The translations under genes were made by a program, and so were the position numbers. DNA of 64,000 nucleotides, taken from Bacilli bacterium (GTDB lineage: Bacteria > Bacillota_I > Bacilli_A > RF39 > UBA660). Within the stretch, counting starts at the first letter, position 1. The number at the start of each line of letters is the position of its first letter. The notes beneath the pieces are model-generated. The model was not told where the DNA came from, did no database searches, and saw only the letters and a list, made by a program, of their open reading frames with translations. The stretch covers positions 429,617 through 493,616 of the forward strand of contig JAFQSD010000001.1 in NCBI GenBank assembly GCA_017409785.1, written 5' to 3'. Below are positions 37,501 to 47,135 of the stretch, piece by piece.

Positions 37501-37525
37501 AACAGCTCATCACAAATGAGTTGTT
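37501..37525. terminator. Bidirectional terminator
   Basis: AACAGCTCAT-CACA-AATGAGTTGTT with T-runs on both sides, between the convergent arginase and TasA-like genes. Confidence 0.85.
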
Positions 37526-37532
37526 TTTTTAA

Positions 37533-38219
37533 TTAAATATCCTGAGTACCTTCACTCCTTGAGTCCACGGTACTATAAGAAAGTCCAATATCTCCAAATT
37601 CTACTTTAAAATCTCCATCAGCCGCATTACCATTGTCACTATAAGTAATAGTAACAACTACTTTTTCATAAGTACTCTTTCCTAAACTATGTCCACTAAC
37701 GCTCGAAGTTGAACTACCAAATGTATCATCTCCAACTGTAATACTAACACTTATGTCATTACAAGCACTCTCAAGCAATGAACTAGTTACCGAACTAGAA
37801 TCAATTGCACTACATACTTTACTAGAAGATTCTCCACTAACATTATTAAATTTAACCTCTTTTAAATAAGCAACATAACCACTCATATTATAAGCATAAA
37901 ACTCATATTTAACACTTTCACTAGGTCCAGTAAAACTAGCAGTTAAATCGCTAATAGTTGCAACATCTCCTGTATTCTCAATACTAGCATTTCCACCTGT
38001 TGCACTTCCAGTTGCAACACCAGTTATTTTATTAGTTAAATAACTTGTACCACTAGAAGAAAATACTACTTTAAAATCTCCTGAATCAGGTTTAACTATA
38101 GCACTAGATGAAATAGTTAACTCACTAGAAAAAGCAGCAAATCCTATACTCATAAAGCATATAGCAACAACTAATAAAATAAATGAAAATACTCTTCTTT
38201 GTTTATATCTTTTAATCAT
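37533..38219 (-). CDS. TasA/camelysin-like secreted protein
   Basis: The 228-residue protein has a signal sequence ending in SIGFAAFSSELTISSSA, which resembles the start of SipW-dependent proteins such as TasA and camelysin, and a beta-rich domain. It is a paralogue of the neighbour at 38229: both have DVKVVFS/DFKVVFS, YEFYAYN/YTFYSHN, DISVSI/DISMIV, and end with DGDFKVEFGDI/DGDFIVEFGSV. Two Cys are shared. Fibre formation in the matrix is the family role; here it is inferred only. Confidence 0.6.
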   Translation of the reverse strand: MIKRYKQRRVFSFILLVVAICFMSIGFAAFSSELTISSSAIVKPDSGDFKVVFSSSGTSYLTNKITGVATGSATGGNASIENTGDVATISDLTASFTGPSESVKYEFYAYNMSGYVAYLKEVKFNNVSGESSSKVCSAIDSSSVTSSLLESACNDISVSITVGDDTFGSSTSSVSGHSLGKSTYEKVVVTITYSDNGNAADGDFKVEFGDIGLSYSTVDSRSEGTQDI

Positions 38220-38228
38220 TGAATCACC

Positions 38229-38927
38229 CTATCTCACATTGATTTCATATTTAGACAAATAAGTTAAAGCAACAGAACCAAACTCTACAATAAAGTCTCC
38301 ATCTACTGCCGTACCATTCTTATCATATTTAATTATAACAGTAACTTTTTCACTTTTACCAACTTCTAACTTATGATCTTTAATGCCAGTAATAGAACCA
38401 TCAGTTATAATATTATCTCCCGCTTTAACAATCATACTAATATCTTCACAAGCTCTACTAACTAAATATCTATTAGTACCCGAACTCATTGCTCTACAAC
38501 GTTTAAAGAAATTCCAATCCCTAACATTAGTGTAAGTAATTGTATCTAAATAAGCATCATATTTACCTGTATTATGTGAATAGAAAGTATATATTACTTC
38601 TTGACCAGGCTTAGTAAACTTAGCCTGTAATTCCGCAATAGTACCACTTTCTGTAGACGATACTTTTGCTTCTCCTACACTCTCACCACTATTAGAAACA
38701 CCTGTAACCTCTTCAATTTCAATAGCTGAATCTTTTATATCATCAATATCTGCAATAGGAGAAAAAACAACTTTTACATCATCTTTACTAGGTTTAATAT
38801 TAGCTTCTTCTTTCACTTTAAATTCTCTAGCTTTTGCATACATCCAAAAACAAAATAATAAAACCAATATTGCAATAACCAATACAATTATTTCAAATAA
38901 CTTAGATCTTCTTTCCTTTTCTTTCAT
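38229..38927 (-). CDS. Membrane-anchored paralogue of the TasA-like protein
   Basis: The 232-residue protein has one N-terminal membrane helix (about 12-30) rather than a clear cleavable signal, then a beta domain that is homologous to the adjacent TasA-like protein, with the two-Cys block CRAMSS...ACEDIS. It could be an anchor or minor subunit of the same structure. The gene lies 9 bases from its paralogue and 9 bases from the transglutaminase gene, so the three are one operon. Confidence 0.6.
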   Translation of the reverse strand: MKEKERRSKLFEIIVLVIAILVLLFCFWMYAKAREFKVKEEANIKPSKDDVKVVFSPIADIDDIKDSAIEIEEVTGVSNSGESVGEAKVSSTESGTIAELQAKFTKPGQEVIYTFYSHNTGKYDAYLDTITYTNVRDWNFFKRCRAMSSGTNRYLVSRACEDISMIVKAGDNIITDGSITGIKDHKLEVGKSEKVTVIIKYDKNGTAVDGDFIVEFGSVALTYLSKYEINVR

Positions 38928-38936
38928 AAAACACCA

Positions 38937-40184
38937 CTATTCTATATATATTCCATTACTCTTTTCAATTTCTGGATACCACTCAGGAAAATCAACTGTA
39001 TAAGTCGACATATAGTCTTGCTTCAACCCATCATAATACCAACTAGAACCACTATCTCTTGCACTAGTCGCAACAGTTGAATCATAGAAATAATATTTCC
39101 CATCTAATTCAACCACATTCCACATATGTGGGCCAGTAGATTCTCCAGTAATTGTATATGAATTAATTCCAATATTTTGAAAAATAACCTGACTAGCTTT
39201 CGCAAATCCAGCACAAACAGCATTTTTCTTCATAAACACATTATAAATAGATTGATTCTTATCCATATATGTAAATGTAGAATCATATGTATTATTCTCA
39301 CCAATCCATTCATACACATATCTAATCTTTTCTTTATCAGTCATATTTTCTGTATCATCTTTTATATTATCAATAATTCTTTGGATTCTCATCTCACCTA
39401 TTTTTGCAGAAATTATATTAGAAACAGCAAACTCTAATGTTAATTTAAAACCACTATTTTCTCTATATGACCATCTATATCCAGCATAATTTATTAACTC
39501 AGGATGATCTACTAAAATAGCTTCATGTGCTCTATCAATTAAAGCTCCACATTCATTATAATCAATACATTCAAATTCATCCATATCAACTACTAATGAA
39601 CCTTTATATTTTCTAGTATTATCTAACATATAACGATACATTTTCTTTTCTTTATCATTTAAAAATTCATCATATACTCTACCATCAGACATATATAATT
39701 CATTAACATAATGCATATCATCTCTATTAATTAAACTATTACCATCTACTAAAACAGTAAAATTAGTATACATATATAAAGAAAAAATAATTAATAATAA
39801 ACATAAAATCTTATTTTTCTTAAAAAATCCATATCTACCCTTACTATTATTATAAATATATATTCCATTAAAATACGCTAAAAAAGGATACATAATAAAT
39901 GGTAAAAATAAAGTTAATATTGCTGATACTTTTCCTTTACCATAAGCATCATTCACCATAAATGGTAAAACTACACAAAGTAATGTCGCAATAAACATTC
40001 TATCTGGTAAAAAGATTAAACCTAACGCTAATAATATTAATAATATTGGAGGAAATTCTATTGCTGATAAAAATAAATAAATATTATATCCAGGAATTAA
40101 ACCTTTAATAAAACTCTCTCCCGATCTTTTTACAAATCCAGGTATAGAAATTAATAACGATAATAAACAAATTGCTACTAACAT
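38937..40184 (-). CDS. Membrane transglutaminase-like protein
   Basis: The 415-residue protein has about four N-terminal membrane helices (to about residue 150), then an extracytoplasmic domain with the transglutaminase-like triad: AVCAGFAKA near 330 (Cys), PHMWNVV near 362 (His) and YFYDSTVA near 375 (Asp). It is the first gene of an operon with two TasA-like proteins, suggesting that it cross-links or cuts surface proteins. The ATG at 40184 follows AGGTGA. Confidence 0.78.
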   Translation of the reverse strand: MLVAICLLSLLISIPGFVKRSGESFIKGLIPGYNIYLFLSAIEFPPILLILLALGLIFLPDRMFIATLLCVVLPFMVNDAYGKGKVSAILTLFLPFIMYPFLAYFNGIYIYNNSKGRYGFFKKNKILCLLLIIFSLYMYTNFTVLVDGNSLINRDDMHYVNELYMSDGRVYDEFLNDKEKKMYRYMLDNTRKYKGSLVVDMDEFECIDYNECGALIDRAHEAILVDHPELINYAGYRWSYRENSGFKLTLEFAVSNIISAKIGEMRIQRIIDNIKDDTENMTDKEKIRYVYEWIGENNTYDSTFTYMDKNQSIYNVFMKKNAVCAGFAKASQVIFQNIGINSYTITGESTGPHMWNVVELDGKYYFYDSTVATSARDSGSSWYYDGLKQDYMSTYTVDFPEWYPEIEKSNGIYIE

Positions 40185-40283
40185 ATACTTCACCTATCTT
40201 CTTAAAGTATACAATAAATAGCAAAATAAAAAAAGAGTATTAACTAGCCTTTTATTCTAAATTTGTAAAGTAATATAAATAAA

Positions 40284-40305
40284 AAAGCAAGATTTCTCTT
40301 GCTTT
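40284..40305 (-). terminator. Terminator after ftsZ
   Basis: AAAGCAAG-AGAAAT-CTTGCTTT followed by Ts on the minus strand. Confidence 0.87.
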
Positions 40306-40310
40306 AAATA

Positions 40311-41441
40311 TTAATAATTTCTATCTCTTAAGAATGGAGGTAAATCATAAATATCTCCACCATCATTATCATCATCTTCAGTATCTAAAACTTCAGGAGC
40401 AACACCATATGGAACATCTTCTCTTACTGGAGTACTTCTTCTAGTTTGATTAACATTACTAAATACTGGTTCTTGAACTACTTGAGGTTTCTTTTTATCA
40501 AATCCAGTAGCAATTACTGTAACAATAACTTCATCAGATAAGTTTTCATTAATAACTGATCCGAAGATTGTATTAATATCTGTATTAGCAGCAGCTCTAA
40601 CAACTTCAGCAGCTTGTTCAGCTTCAAATAATGTTAAGTTAACTCCACCTGTAATATTAATAATTGCATCAGTAGCACCTTCAATTGAGTTTTCAAGTAA
40701 TGCTGATGAAACAGCTTGTTTAGCAGCTTCGATAGCTCTATCTTCACCCATACCAATACCGATACCAATTAATGCTCTTCCTGATTTTTCCATTACTGCT
40801 CTAACGTCAGCAAAATCTAGGTTAACTAATCCAACTACAGCAATTAAGTCTGAAATTGATTGAACACCACGACGTAATACGTTATCTACTTCTTTGAATG
40901 CTTCTAACATTGGAGTAGACTTATCAATAATTTCTCTTAATCTATCATTTGGAATAACGATTAATGTATCAACATGTTTCTTTAACTCATCAATACCTGC
41001 TAAAGCATTTTCCATTCTTCTCTTTCCTTCAAATGAGAATGGTTTAGTAACGATTGCTACAGTTAATGCTCCTAATCCTTGAGCTATTTCAGCAACAACT
41101 GGTGCAGCACCTGTACCAGTTCCACCACCCATACCACAAGTGATGAAAATCATATCTGCTCCAGCTAACGCATCTTCTATTTCCTTTTTAGATTCAATTG
41201 CAGCTTCTTTACCAATTTCAGGTCTACCACCGGCACCAAGTCCTTCAGCAAGTGAAGCTCCTAATTGAATTTTAATATCTGCTTTTGATGTATTTAATAC
41301 TTGTAAATCTGTGTTTGCGGCAATAAACTCTACTCCTTTAACACCAGACTCTACCATTCGGTTGATGGCATTTCCACCACCACCACCTAGTCCAATAACT
41401 TTTATTTTTGCTAACTGATCCATTTCTAATCCGCCTAACAT
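40311..41441 (-). CDS. ftsZ: Cell division protein FtsZ
   Basis: FtsZ is the tubulin-like GTPase that forms the division ring. The 376-residue protein has the GTP loop GLGGGGGNA near 20, the tubulin signature [10 protein letters not shown] near 107, and a C-terminal tail ending DLPPFLRDR that binds FtsA. The start at 41441 has AGGAGG at good spacing; a second ATG is six codons further on. It lies 12 bases behind ftsA. Confidence 0.97.
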   Translation of the reverse strand: MLGGLEMDQLAKIKVIGLGGGGGNAINRMVESGVKGVEFIAANTDLQVLNTSKADIKIQLGASLAEGLGAGGRPEIGKEAAIESKKEIEDALAGADMIFITCGMGGGTGTGAAPVVAEIAQGLGALTVAIVTKPFSFEGKRRMENALAGIDELKKHVDTLIVIPNDRLREIIDKSTPMLEAFKEVDNVLRRGVQSISDLIAVVGLVNLDFADVRAVMEKSGRALIGIGIGMGEDRAIEAAKQAVSSALLENSIEGATDAIINITGGVNLTLFEAEQAAEVVRAAANTDINTIFGSVINENLSDEVIVTVIATGFDKKKPQVVQEPVFSNVNQTRRSTPVREDVPYGVAPEVLDTEDDDNDGGDIYDLPPFLRDRNY

Positions 41442-41453
41442 ACCTCGTCCTCC

Positions 41454-42692
41454 TTAATTATCAAAAAAATGTCCAAACACTTTACTTATGATATTATCGT
41501 TATTTGTTAGTTTTTGTCCTGTTGAAATTAAACTTTCAATATCTTCATTATTTAGCATATTATAGCTTTTTCCTCTTAAAGATAGTTTATCATCAAAATA
41601 TTTAACAATACCTAATGCACTACTAAACTTATTATGTCTAATTCCCATTGTCGAAATATTGCAGACTTTAGCTAAACTTCCGAATTCTTCTTCTATTAAA
41701 TACGAAAAACCGGCAAGTTCACTTAAACCACCTGTAATAATTATATAACGTATTTCTCTATTTGTTAAGTTTTTTATTTCATTTTTAGCAAACTTTAGTA
41801 TTTCTTTAAGCCTTGCTTCAACAATTTTCGATACTCCAACCTGCGAAATTAACTTACTTTCACCATAATTATCTTTAACTTCATATAAATCATTATTATC
41901 AGCATAACTACTCATACTAACTGCAAAAGTTTCTTTTAACTTTCTAGCATCATTTTTATTAATTTTAAAAATATATGAAATATCCTTATCTACATTATAA
42001 CTTCCAATTGGAATAATTGCATGTTTAATTTGAATTCCTTTATTAAAAATAGAAATATTAGTAGATGTTTCTCCAATATTAATAACAGCCCCTACTACTC
42101 CATCATATCTATCATTCTTAACAGTGTAGTAATCTCCTGTAGAACTAAAAGCAACATCAACTGTTTCAACACCACTAAGTTTTAATACTTCAAGTATTCT
42201 ATATAATCCCTCTTTAGGTAATGTACTAATAACAACTCTAGTTTCTAATACATCTCCCTTCATCCCTTTAGGATCTTTAATATTTTCTTGTGTATCAACT
42301 TTAAAACTAATTGGAGTTGCGGTAATTAACTCATACTCTTCAAAGTCTTGTCCACGCAAAGCATCACTTAATGCATTTGATATATCTTCACCAGTAATGC
42401 ATTCTGTATCTTCAACATTTGTACTACCAACAACAATATCCATCTTACAATCAGTTGGTGGTACACATGCTACTACTTTAGTAATTTTTATTCCCAACAT
42501 ATCAGAAACTTGTTTTAACGCTTCTTTAATACAAGCAATTGCTGCTTTCATATCAACAACTTGTCCATTTTTAATACCAGAAGATGCTACCGCTACAGAT
42601 GATAATACATGATATTGATCATCATTTTTCTCAGCCACAACAACTTTGATACTACTTGTCCCAAGTTCAATTCCTGTATAAATATTACTCAT
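41454..42692 (-). CDS. ftsA: Cell division protein FtsA
   Basis: FtsA is an actin-like ATPase that anchors FtsZ to the membrane. The 412-residue protein begins with the phosphate-1 loop GIELGTSSIKV, has the 1C domain, a GAVINIGETSTNIS phosphate-2 region near 205, and ITGGLSELAG near 325. The C-terminal amphipathic helix ends in KVFGHFFDN. The ATG at 42692 follows AGGAG by 9 bases; a closer ATG at 42701 is rejected. Confidence 0.94.
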   Translation of the reverse strand: MSNIYTGIELGTSSIKVVVAEKNDDQYHVLSSVAVASSGIKNGQVVDMKAAIACIKEALKQVSDMLGIKITKVVACVPPTDCKMDIVVGSTNVEDTECITGEDISNALSDALRGQDFEEYELITATPISFKVDTQENIKDPKGMKGDVLETRVVISTLPKEGLYRILEVLKLSGVETVDVAFSSTGDYYTVKNDRYDGVVGAVINIGETSTNISIFNKGIQIKHAIIPIGSYNVDKDISYIFKINKNDARKLKETFAVSMSSYADNNDLYEVKDNYGESKLISQVGVSKIVEARLKEILKFAKNEIKNLTNREIRYIIITGGLSELAGFSYLIEEEFGSLAKVCNISTMGIRHNKFSSALGIVKYFDDKLSLRGKSYNMLNNEDIESLISTGQKLTNNDNIISKVFGHFFDN

Positions 42693-42768
42693 CAAATGCA
42701 TCTCCTATTCTTAAAAATTATTATACTATAAATTTATATTTTATGAAAGTATTTTAAAAAAATAATAT

Positions 42769-44103
42769 CTACTCAATTATATATATATCATAAATTCTTA
42801 TAGATTTAATTTTCTTACCATTTTTTAATACATATTTTAATATCTTTTTATCAGTCTGTTTAATCTCAGATAACTCAGATTCATCAACTACATAAATAGC
42901 ATTTTCTACATTCATAACACTATCAAATAATTTCTTACTACCATTATATCCCCAATTACCTGTATTAATTAAATCAAGATAAGTAATATCAATATCATTA
43001 ACTAACTTAAAATAATAGCCATCTGAACACAAATAAATAATATTCTTATCACTATTCTCTTCAATAAACGCACTCATTTCCTCAGTAAATTCAATACCAT
43101 ATTTATCAAGCAATCTATATTCAAAATGATTAATCTTATTAGGATAAATAAAACCATCATCTATTCTATAAAATAAAGATATACAAGAAACACCAATAAT
43201 TACACCAAAGGTAAATAACTTCAAATTAATTTTTTCAATAAATTTTATCTTATCAACTAAAATCATTAAAAATCCTAATAACATCACTTGAAAGTGATAT
43301 GTATCAAATAAAGGAATTAATACTGTATAAAATGCCAATGCATAATAGTTAGTAATGTTCTTCTTATCCTTTTTTATAAAGTATAATGTAACCACAATAA
43401 TTAAAATAAATAAAACCCAATAAATATTAAATCCTTTTCCATTGCCAGCAGCAAAATCAAATAATCCAAATAAACATAAATCAAAGAATTCATATATAGA
43501 ATTACTAAAAATTAAATAAAATAAAAAGATAAAACAAGGAATTAAAAATCCAATAAATCTTTTGCCAATTTTCTTAAAATCTCTTATATATAATAAACTT
43601 GGTAATAACATACAAACACCAACACTTTGTTTAGTTAAACAAACAAGTGCTAGTATAAATCCAATAACATAATCATTAACATTATTCTTCTCACAATAAA
43701 CTACAATTACTAGTAGAAAAAACAAAAACACATTATAACTAGGAAATGAAACTGGTAATGGTAAAAATAAAAACATCAAAAATATTAAAGATTTATTACC
43801 ATACATTTTTTCTAAAACATAAATAAGTATTGTAAGTATTAAAGCATTTGTTATATGAAATACTAACATACTAGATCCAAAAATATAAAATGGTAATGCC
43901 ATTAAAAATGGAAATAATGGAGTTAGTACCATATTAAAGTCCTTATATGGAATTAGACCATTATAAATATTATGTGCAAAACCATAGTTCCAAATTTCAT
44001 CTAAGTTTACTGGAACTAATAATAAATTCCAAACTAAAAAAATTAAAAAGATTGCACTATAAAAAACAATACTCTTAACATTTACTTTCTTAATAAACTC
44101 CAT
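42769..44103 (-). CDS. GT-C-like membrane glycosyltransferase, paralogue 1
   Basis: The 444-residue protein has about ten transmembrane helices and the first loop motif NLDEIWNYGFAHNIYNG, with an acidic residue just after the first helix as in GT-C (ArnT/PMT-like) glycosyltransferases. It is a close paralogue of the next gene upstream: both share IPYKDFNMV/IPFLDFNMI, KQSVGV/KHSIGI, FDLCLFGLFDFA/LDLCVFGMFDFA, and a C-terminal NxGNWGYNGS/NIGNHGYNGS. Donor and acceptor are unknown. It interrupts the division gene cluster. Confidence 0.7.
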   Translation of the reverse strand: MEFIKKVNVKSIVFYSAIFLIFLVWNLLLVPVNLDEIWNYGFAHNIYNGLIPYKDFNMVLTPLFPFLMALPFYIFGSSMLVFHITNALILTILIYVLEKMYGNKSLIFLMFLFLPLPVSFPSYNVFLFFLLVIVVYCEKNNVNDYVIGFILALVCLTKQSVGVCMLLPSLLYIRDFKKIGKRFIGFLIPCFIFLFYLIFSNSIYEFFDLCLFGLFDFAAGNGKGFNIYWVLFILIIVVTLYFIKKDKKNITNYYALAFYTVLIPLFDTYHFQVMLLGFLMILVDKIKFIEKINLKLFTFGVIIGVSCISLFYRIDDGFIYPNKINHFEYRLLDKYGIEFTEEMSAFIEENSDKNIIYLCSDGYYFKLVNDIDITYLDLINTGNWGYNGSKKLFDSVMNVENAIYVVDESELSEIKQTDKKILKYVLKNGKKIKSIRIYDIYIIE

Positions 44104-44112
44104 TGTATCCTC

Positions 44113-45465
44113 CTACTCCATATAATAAACTTTATATTGTTCAACCTCTTCTATTAACCTACCATTATTCATTATATATTCAAGTACTTTAATATCAAAT
44201 TGCCCACCGTCTTCTTTAACTTCTAAGTACTCATCATAATTAATTATAAAATATTTAATTTTCTTACTCTTAACTCTATCAAGTAATTTATTAGAACCAT
44301 TATATCCATGATTACCAATATTTAATACTGAAAAATAATCAAGATCTTCTTCATTAACAATATTTAACCATACTGTTGTACTAGATAAAAATCTAGTTTC
44401 ATCTTTCTTCTTATATTTATTATATAACTTATCAGCAACATTAAAATTTTTCTCAGTAAAATCATATACATAAATACCTTCAAAATTATTAATTTTTAAA
44501 ATATTATGTTTATAAGGATAAACAATTAAGAAATAATTAAGTACTACTAATAATAAACTTAAAGTAATTGATAAATTTCTAATAAAACATCCATCTAATT
44601 TAATTTTTTCCATTACTAATAAAGACATAAATATTAAATATATATAAAAATGATAATGTCCAAATATTGGTATCATTACTGAAAAAGAACTAAGTACATA
44701 ATAACCAACTAAATCATTTTTATTTTTAATAATATAAATAATATTAAGTATTAATAAAATAATTGATAATACACAATAAATTGGTATAAAATCACTATTA
44801 TTACTTGCAAAATCAAACATTCCAAAAACACATAAATCTAAGAATTGATATAAACTTCCAGTAATAATTAAATATATTAAAAATATAACCCAAGGTATAA
44901 TTACTCCAACAAATCTTTTTAATAATCTCTTATAATCTTTAAAACATATAAAAAAGCTTGGTATTAAAAAGAATATTCCAATAGAATGTTTTGTCATTAC
45001 TGTAAGGCCAAGTAATATTCCAATTAAATAATCATTTTTCTTATTTTTTTCTAAATACAAAATAATTGTTGCTAAAAAGAAAATACCAAAATTATATGTA
45101 GGAGAAAAAGCTATAAACAAAGGTAAACTCATAGCAAATAAGTATACCCATGCTTTCTTATCATGCATCTTATATAGAAAATAAAAACTAATTGTAACTA
45201 ACAAAGATTGTTCAAGAAAATAAACTAAAATGTTATTTGAAATTAGTTTTAAACCAATTGCCATAATAAAATTATAAAATCCCGGTATAATCATATTAAA
45301 ATCTAAAAAAGGTATTTCACCTCTAGCAATAGCATAACTAAAACTATAATTCCAAATAGAATCATAAACTGCAATATTACTAGCAAAAAAAATCAAAATA
45401 AAAAAAGAAAAGAAAAATATAAATAAATATCTTTTGTTATCCCACAACTTCTTTAATATCTTCAT
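44113..45465 (-). CDS. GT-C-like membrane glycosyltransferase, paralogue 2
   Basis: The 450-residue protein has about ten transmembrane helices and the YDSIWNYSFSYAIARGEIPF loop, where an Asp follows helix 1. It is a tandem paralogue of the gene at 42769, 9 bases away. It probably uses lipid-linked sugar to decorate a surface protein or polymer. The two lie between divIB and ftsA, a place usually free of such genes in Bacilli. Confidence 0.7.
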   Translation of the reverse strand: MKILKKLWDNKRYLFIFFFSFFILIFFASNIAVYDSIWNYSFSYAIARGEIPFLDFNMIIPGFYNFIMAIGLKLISNNILVYFLEQSLLVTISFYFLYKMHDKKAWVYLFAMSLPLFIAFSPTYNFGIFFLATIILYLEKNKKNDYLIGILLGLTVMTKHSIGIFFLIPSFFICFKDYKRLLKRFVGVIIPWVIFLIYLIITGSLYQFLDLCVFGMFDFASNNSDFIPIYCVLSIILLILNIIYIIKNKNDLVGYYVLSSFSVMIPIFGHYHFYIYLIFMSLLVMEKIKLDGCFIRNLSITLSLLLVVLNYFLIVYPYKHNILKINNFEGIYVYDFTEKNFNVADKLYNKYKKKDETRFLSSTTVWLNIVNEEDLDYFSVLNIGNHGYNGSNKLLDRVKSKKIKYFIINYDEYLEVKEDGGQFDIKVLEYIMNNGRLIEEVEQYKVYYME

Positions 45466-45489
45466 ACTCTTCTCCCTTCACTTACAAAA

Positions 45490-45513
45490 AATAGCAAGAT
45501 ATGGCTTGCTATT
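45490..45513 (-). terminator. Terminator after divIB
   Basis: AATAGCAAG-CCATAT-CTTGCTATT followed by Ts on the minus strand. Confidence 0.85.
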
Positions 45514-46201
45514 ATTCTTTTATTTGGAAATGATTACCATTATCTAAATATAGTATACCACGTTTATCCTCTAATTGTTCCAACACATCATTATAATAAT
45601 TAATCATTTTAAACTTGGTTAAAGTAAGATAAACCATATTACCATCATCCATATAAAGTAAAAATCTTTCTTTATCTAAATCATTAGGTACATATTCAAT
45701 ATCAGATATTTTTTGTAAAATATCTCCTTTAATATTCCCCATCCCTTTAACAAAATCACTATATTTATCATCAGGAACATAATTAATTAATCTAGGAACT
45801 CTAAACGATAAATCATCTCTTACAGAAAGCGTTTTTCCATCATCAAAAACTATCTTTCCATTTTCATTTTCTTTAGAAAATAAAGCTCTATTCTCTTCTA
45901 TTTCAATAACTACTTTATGATACCACTCTCTTTTTATTTTTGCTTTAACTATATAATCTGACTTTTCTAATTTCTTTTCACCCTTATTCATACTAGTTAA
46001 CCAAAATGAAGGATAATTTCTTAATCCAGATAAAGATAAAATATAATCATCATTTAAATAATTATTCCCTTTAACAATTAAATTAACAATAGGAAGTTTT
46101 AAATACACATATACGCCAAAAAATAGTCCCGAAGTGACTATTAATATTAATAATAAATTAAAAACTTTTAACTTCTTCTTTTTGACTATTTTTTTTGCCA
46201 T
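45512..46201 (-). CDS. divIB: Cell division protein DivIB/FtsQ
   Basis: The 229-residue protein has a very basic N-terminus (KKIVKKKKLKV), one transmembrane helix (about 15-35), a POTRA domain (KGNNYLNDDYILSLSGL) and a beta domain with VIEIEENRALF and LLYMDDGNMVYL. DivIB stabilises the divisome with FtsL and DivIC. It is shorter than many, and the gamma tail is reduced. An ATG at 46201 fits; a TTG six codons earlier overlaps murB. Confidence 0.88.
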   Translation of the reverse strand: MAKKIVKKKKLKVFNLLLILIVTSGLFFGVYVYLKLPIVNLIVKGNNYLNDDYILSLSGLRNYPSFWLTSMNKGEKKLEKSDYIVKAKIKREWYHKVVIEIEENRALFSKENENGKIVFDDGKTLSVRDDLSFRVPRLINYVPDDKYSDFVKGMGNIKGDILQKISDIEYVPNDLDKERFLLYMDDGNMVYLTLTKFKMINYYNDVLEQLEDKRGILYLDNGNHFQIKE

Positions 46202-46209
46202 AACCCTTT

Positions 46210-47130
46210 TTACTCCCAATTAACAAATTCTTGTTCTATCTTCATGTCTACATCATATTCTTCTAATACTTTTTGATGTACTAATTCAATTAACTTCTTT
46301 ATATCTTTTCCTTTTGCTTTTTTATAATTAATTATAAAATTAGCATGTTTTTCACTAACCATTGCACCACCAATAGTTTTTCCTTTAAGACCTAAATCTT
46401 CAATTAACTTACCAGCAAACATTCCTTCTGGATTTCTAAATACAGATCCAGCCGAAGGATATTCTAATGGTTGTGATTCCATTCTTCTTTGACGTCTTTC
46501 TTTAATAACTTCATCTAACGCATTCTTATCACCTTTAGTAAGTTTTAAAACGGCTTCTAAACAAATATATCCAGGATGTGTTTGTAAGAACGAAGTTCTA
46601 TAATGGAAATTAAGTTCTTTATTTTCCAAAGTAATAATCTTTAAATCAGGTGTTAATACCTTAACTTCTGTAACAACATATCCCATATCACTCTTATAGG
46701 CTCCTGCATTCATAAATACAGCTCCACCTACAGTACCAGGAATACCTGATGCAAATTCAAGTCCTGCAAGTCCTTTTTTAGCAGTTAATAAACTTAGTTT
46801 CATCAAAGAATATCCTGCCCCAACTCTAACTTTATTTCTTCCAAAAAATTCTAAATGATCAAGTTCACTTAGTCTAATAATAACACCATCATAAACTTCA
46901 TCACTAAATAAAACATTAGAGCCAAGACCTAAAACTTTATGTTTAATATTTTGACTTTTTAAAATCTTCATTAATTTAATTAAATTATCAACATTCTTTG
47001 GATAAACCATTACTTTAGCCTTACCACCAACTTTATAAGTTGTATGTTTACTTAATGGTACATCTTTTTCACATCTACCAACATTTAGCTGTTCTATTAA
47101 CTCAAATAATTCATTTGTATTTTTTTTCAT
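46210..47130 (-). CDS. murB: UDP-N-acetylenolpyruvoylglucosamine reductase
   Basis: MurB reduces UDP-GlcNAc-enolpyruvate to UDP-MurNAc with NADPH and FAD. The 306-residue protein has the FAD-binding pattern HTTYKVGGKA near 30, GLGSNVLFSD near 75, and the catalytic SAGSVFRNP (Ser as general acid) near 228. It is type II (no loop insertion). The ATG at 47130 follows GGGTGAT. It overlaps the murG operon by only a short gap. Confidence 0.95.
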   Translation of the reverse strand: MKKNTNELFELIEQLNVGRCEKDVPLSKHTTYKVGGKAKVMVYPKNVDNLIKLMKILKSQNIKHKVLGLGSNVLFSDEVYDGVIIRLSELDHLEFFGRNKVRVGAGYSLMKLSLLTAKKGLAGLEFASGIPGTVGGAVFMNAGAYKSDMGYVVTEVKVLTPDLKIITLENKELNFHYRTSFLQTHPGYICLEAVLKLTKGDKNALDEVIKERRQRRMESQPLEYPSAGSVFRNPEGMFAGKLIEDLGLKGKTIGGAMVSEKHANFIINYKKAKGKDIKKLIELVHQKVLEEYDVDMKIEQEFVNWE

Positions 47131-47135
47131 TATAA

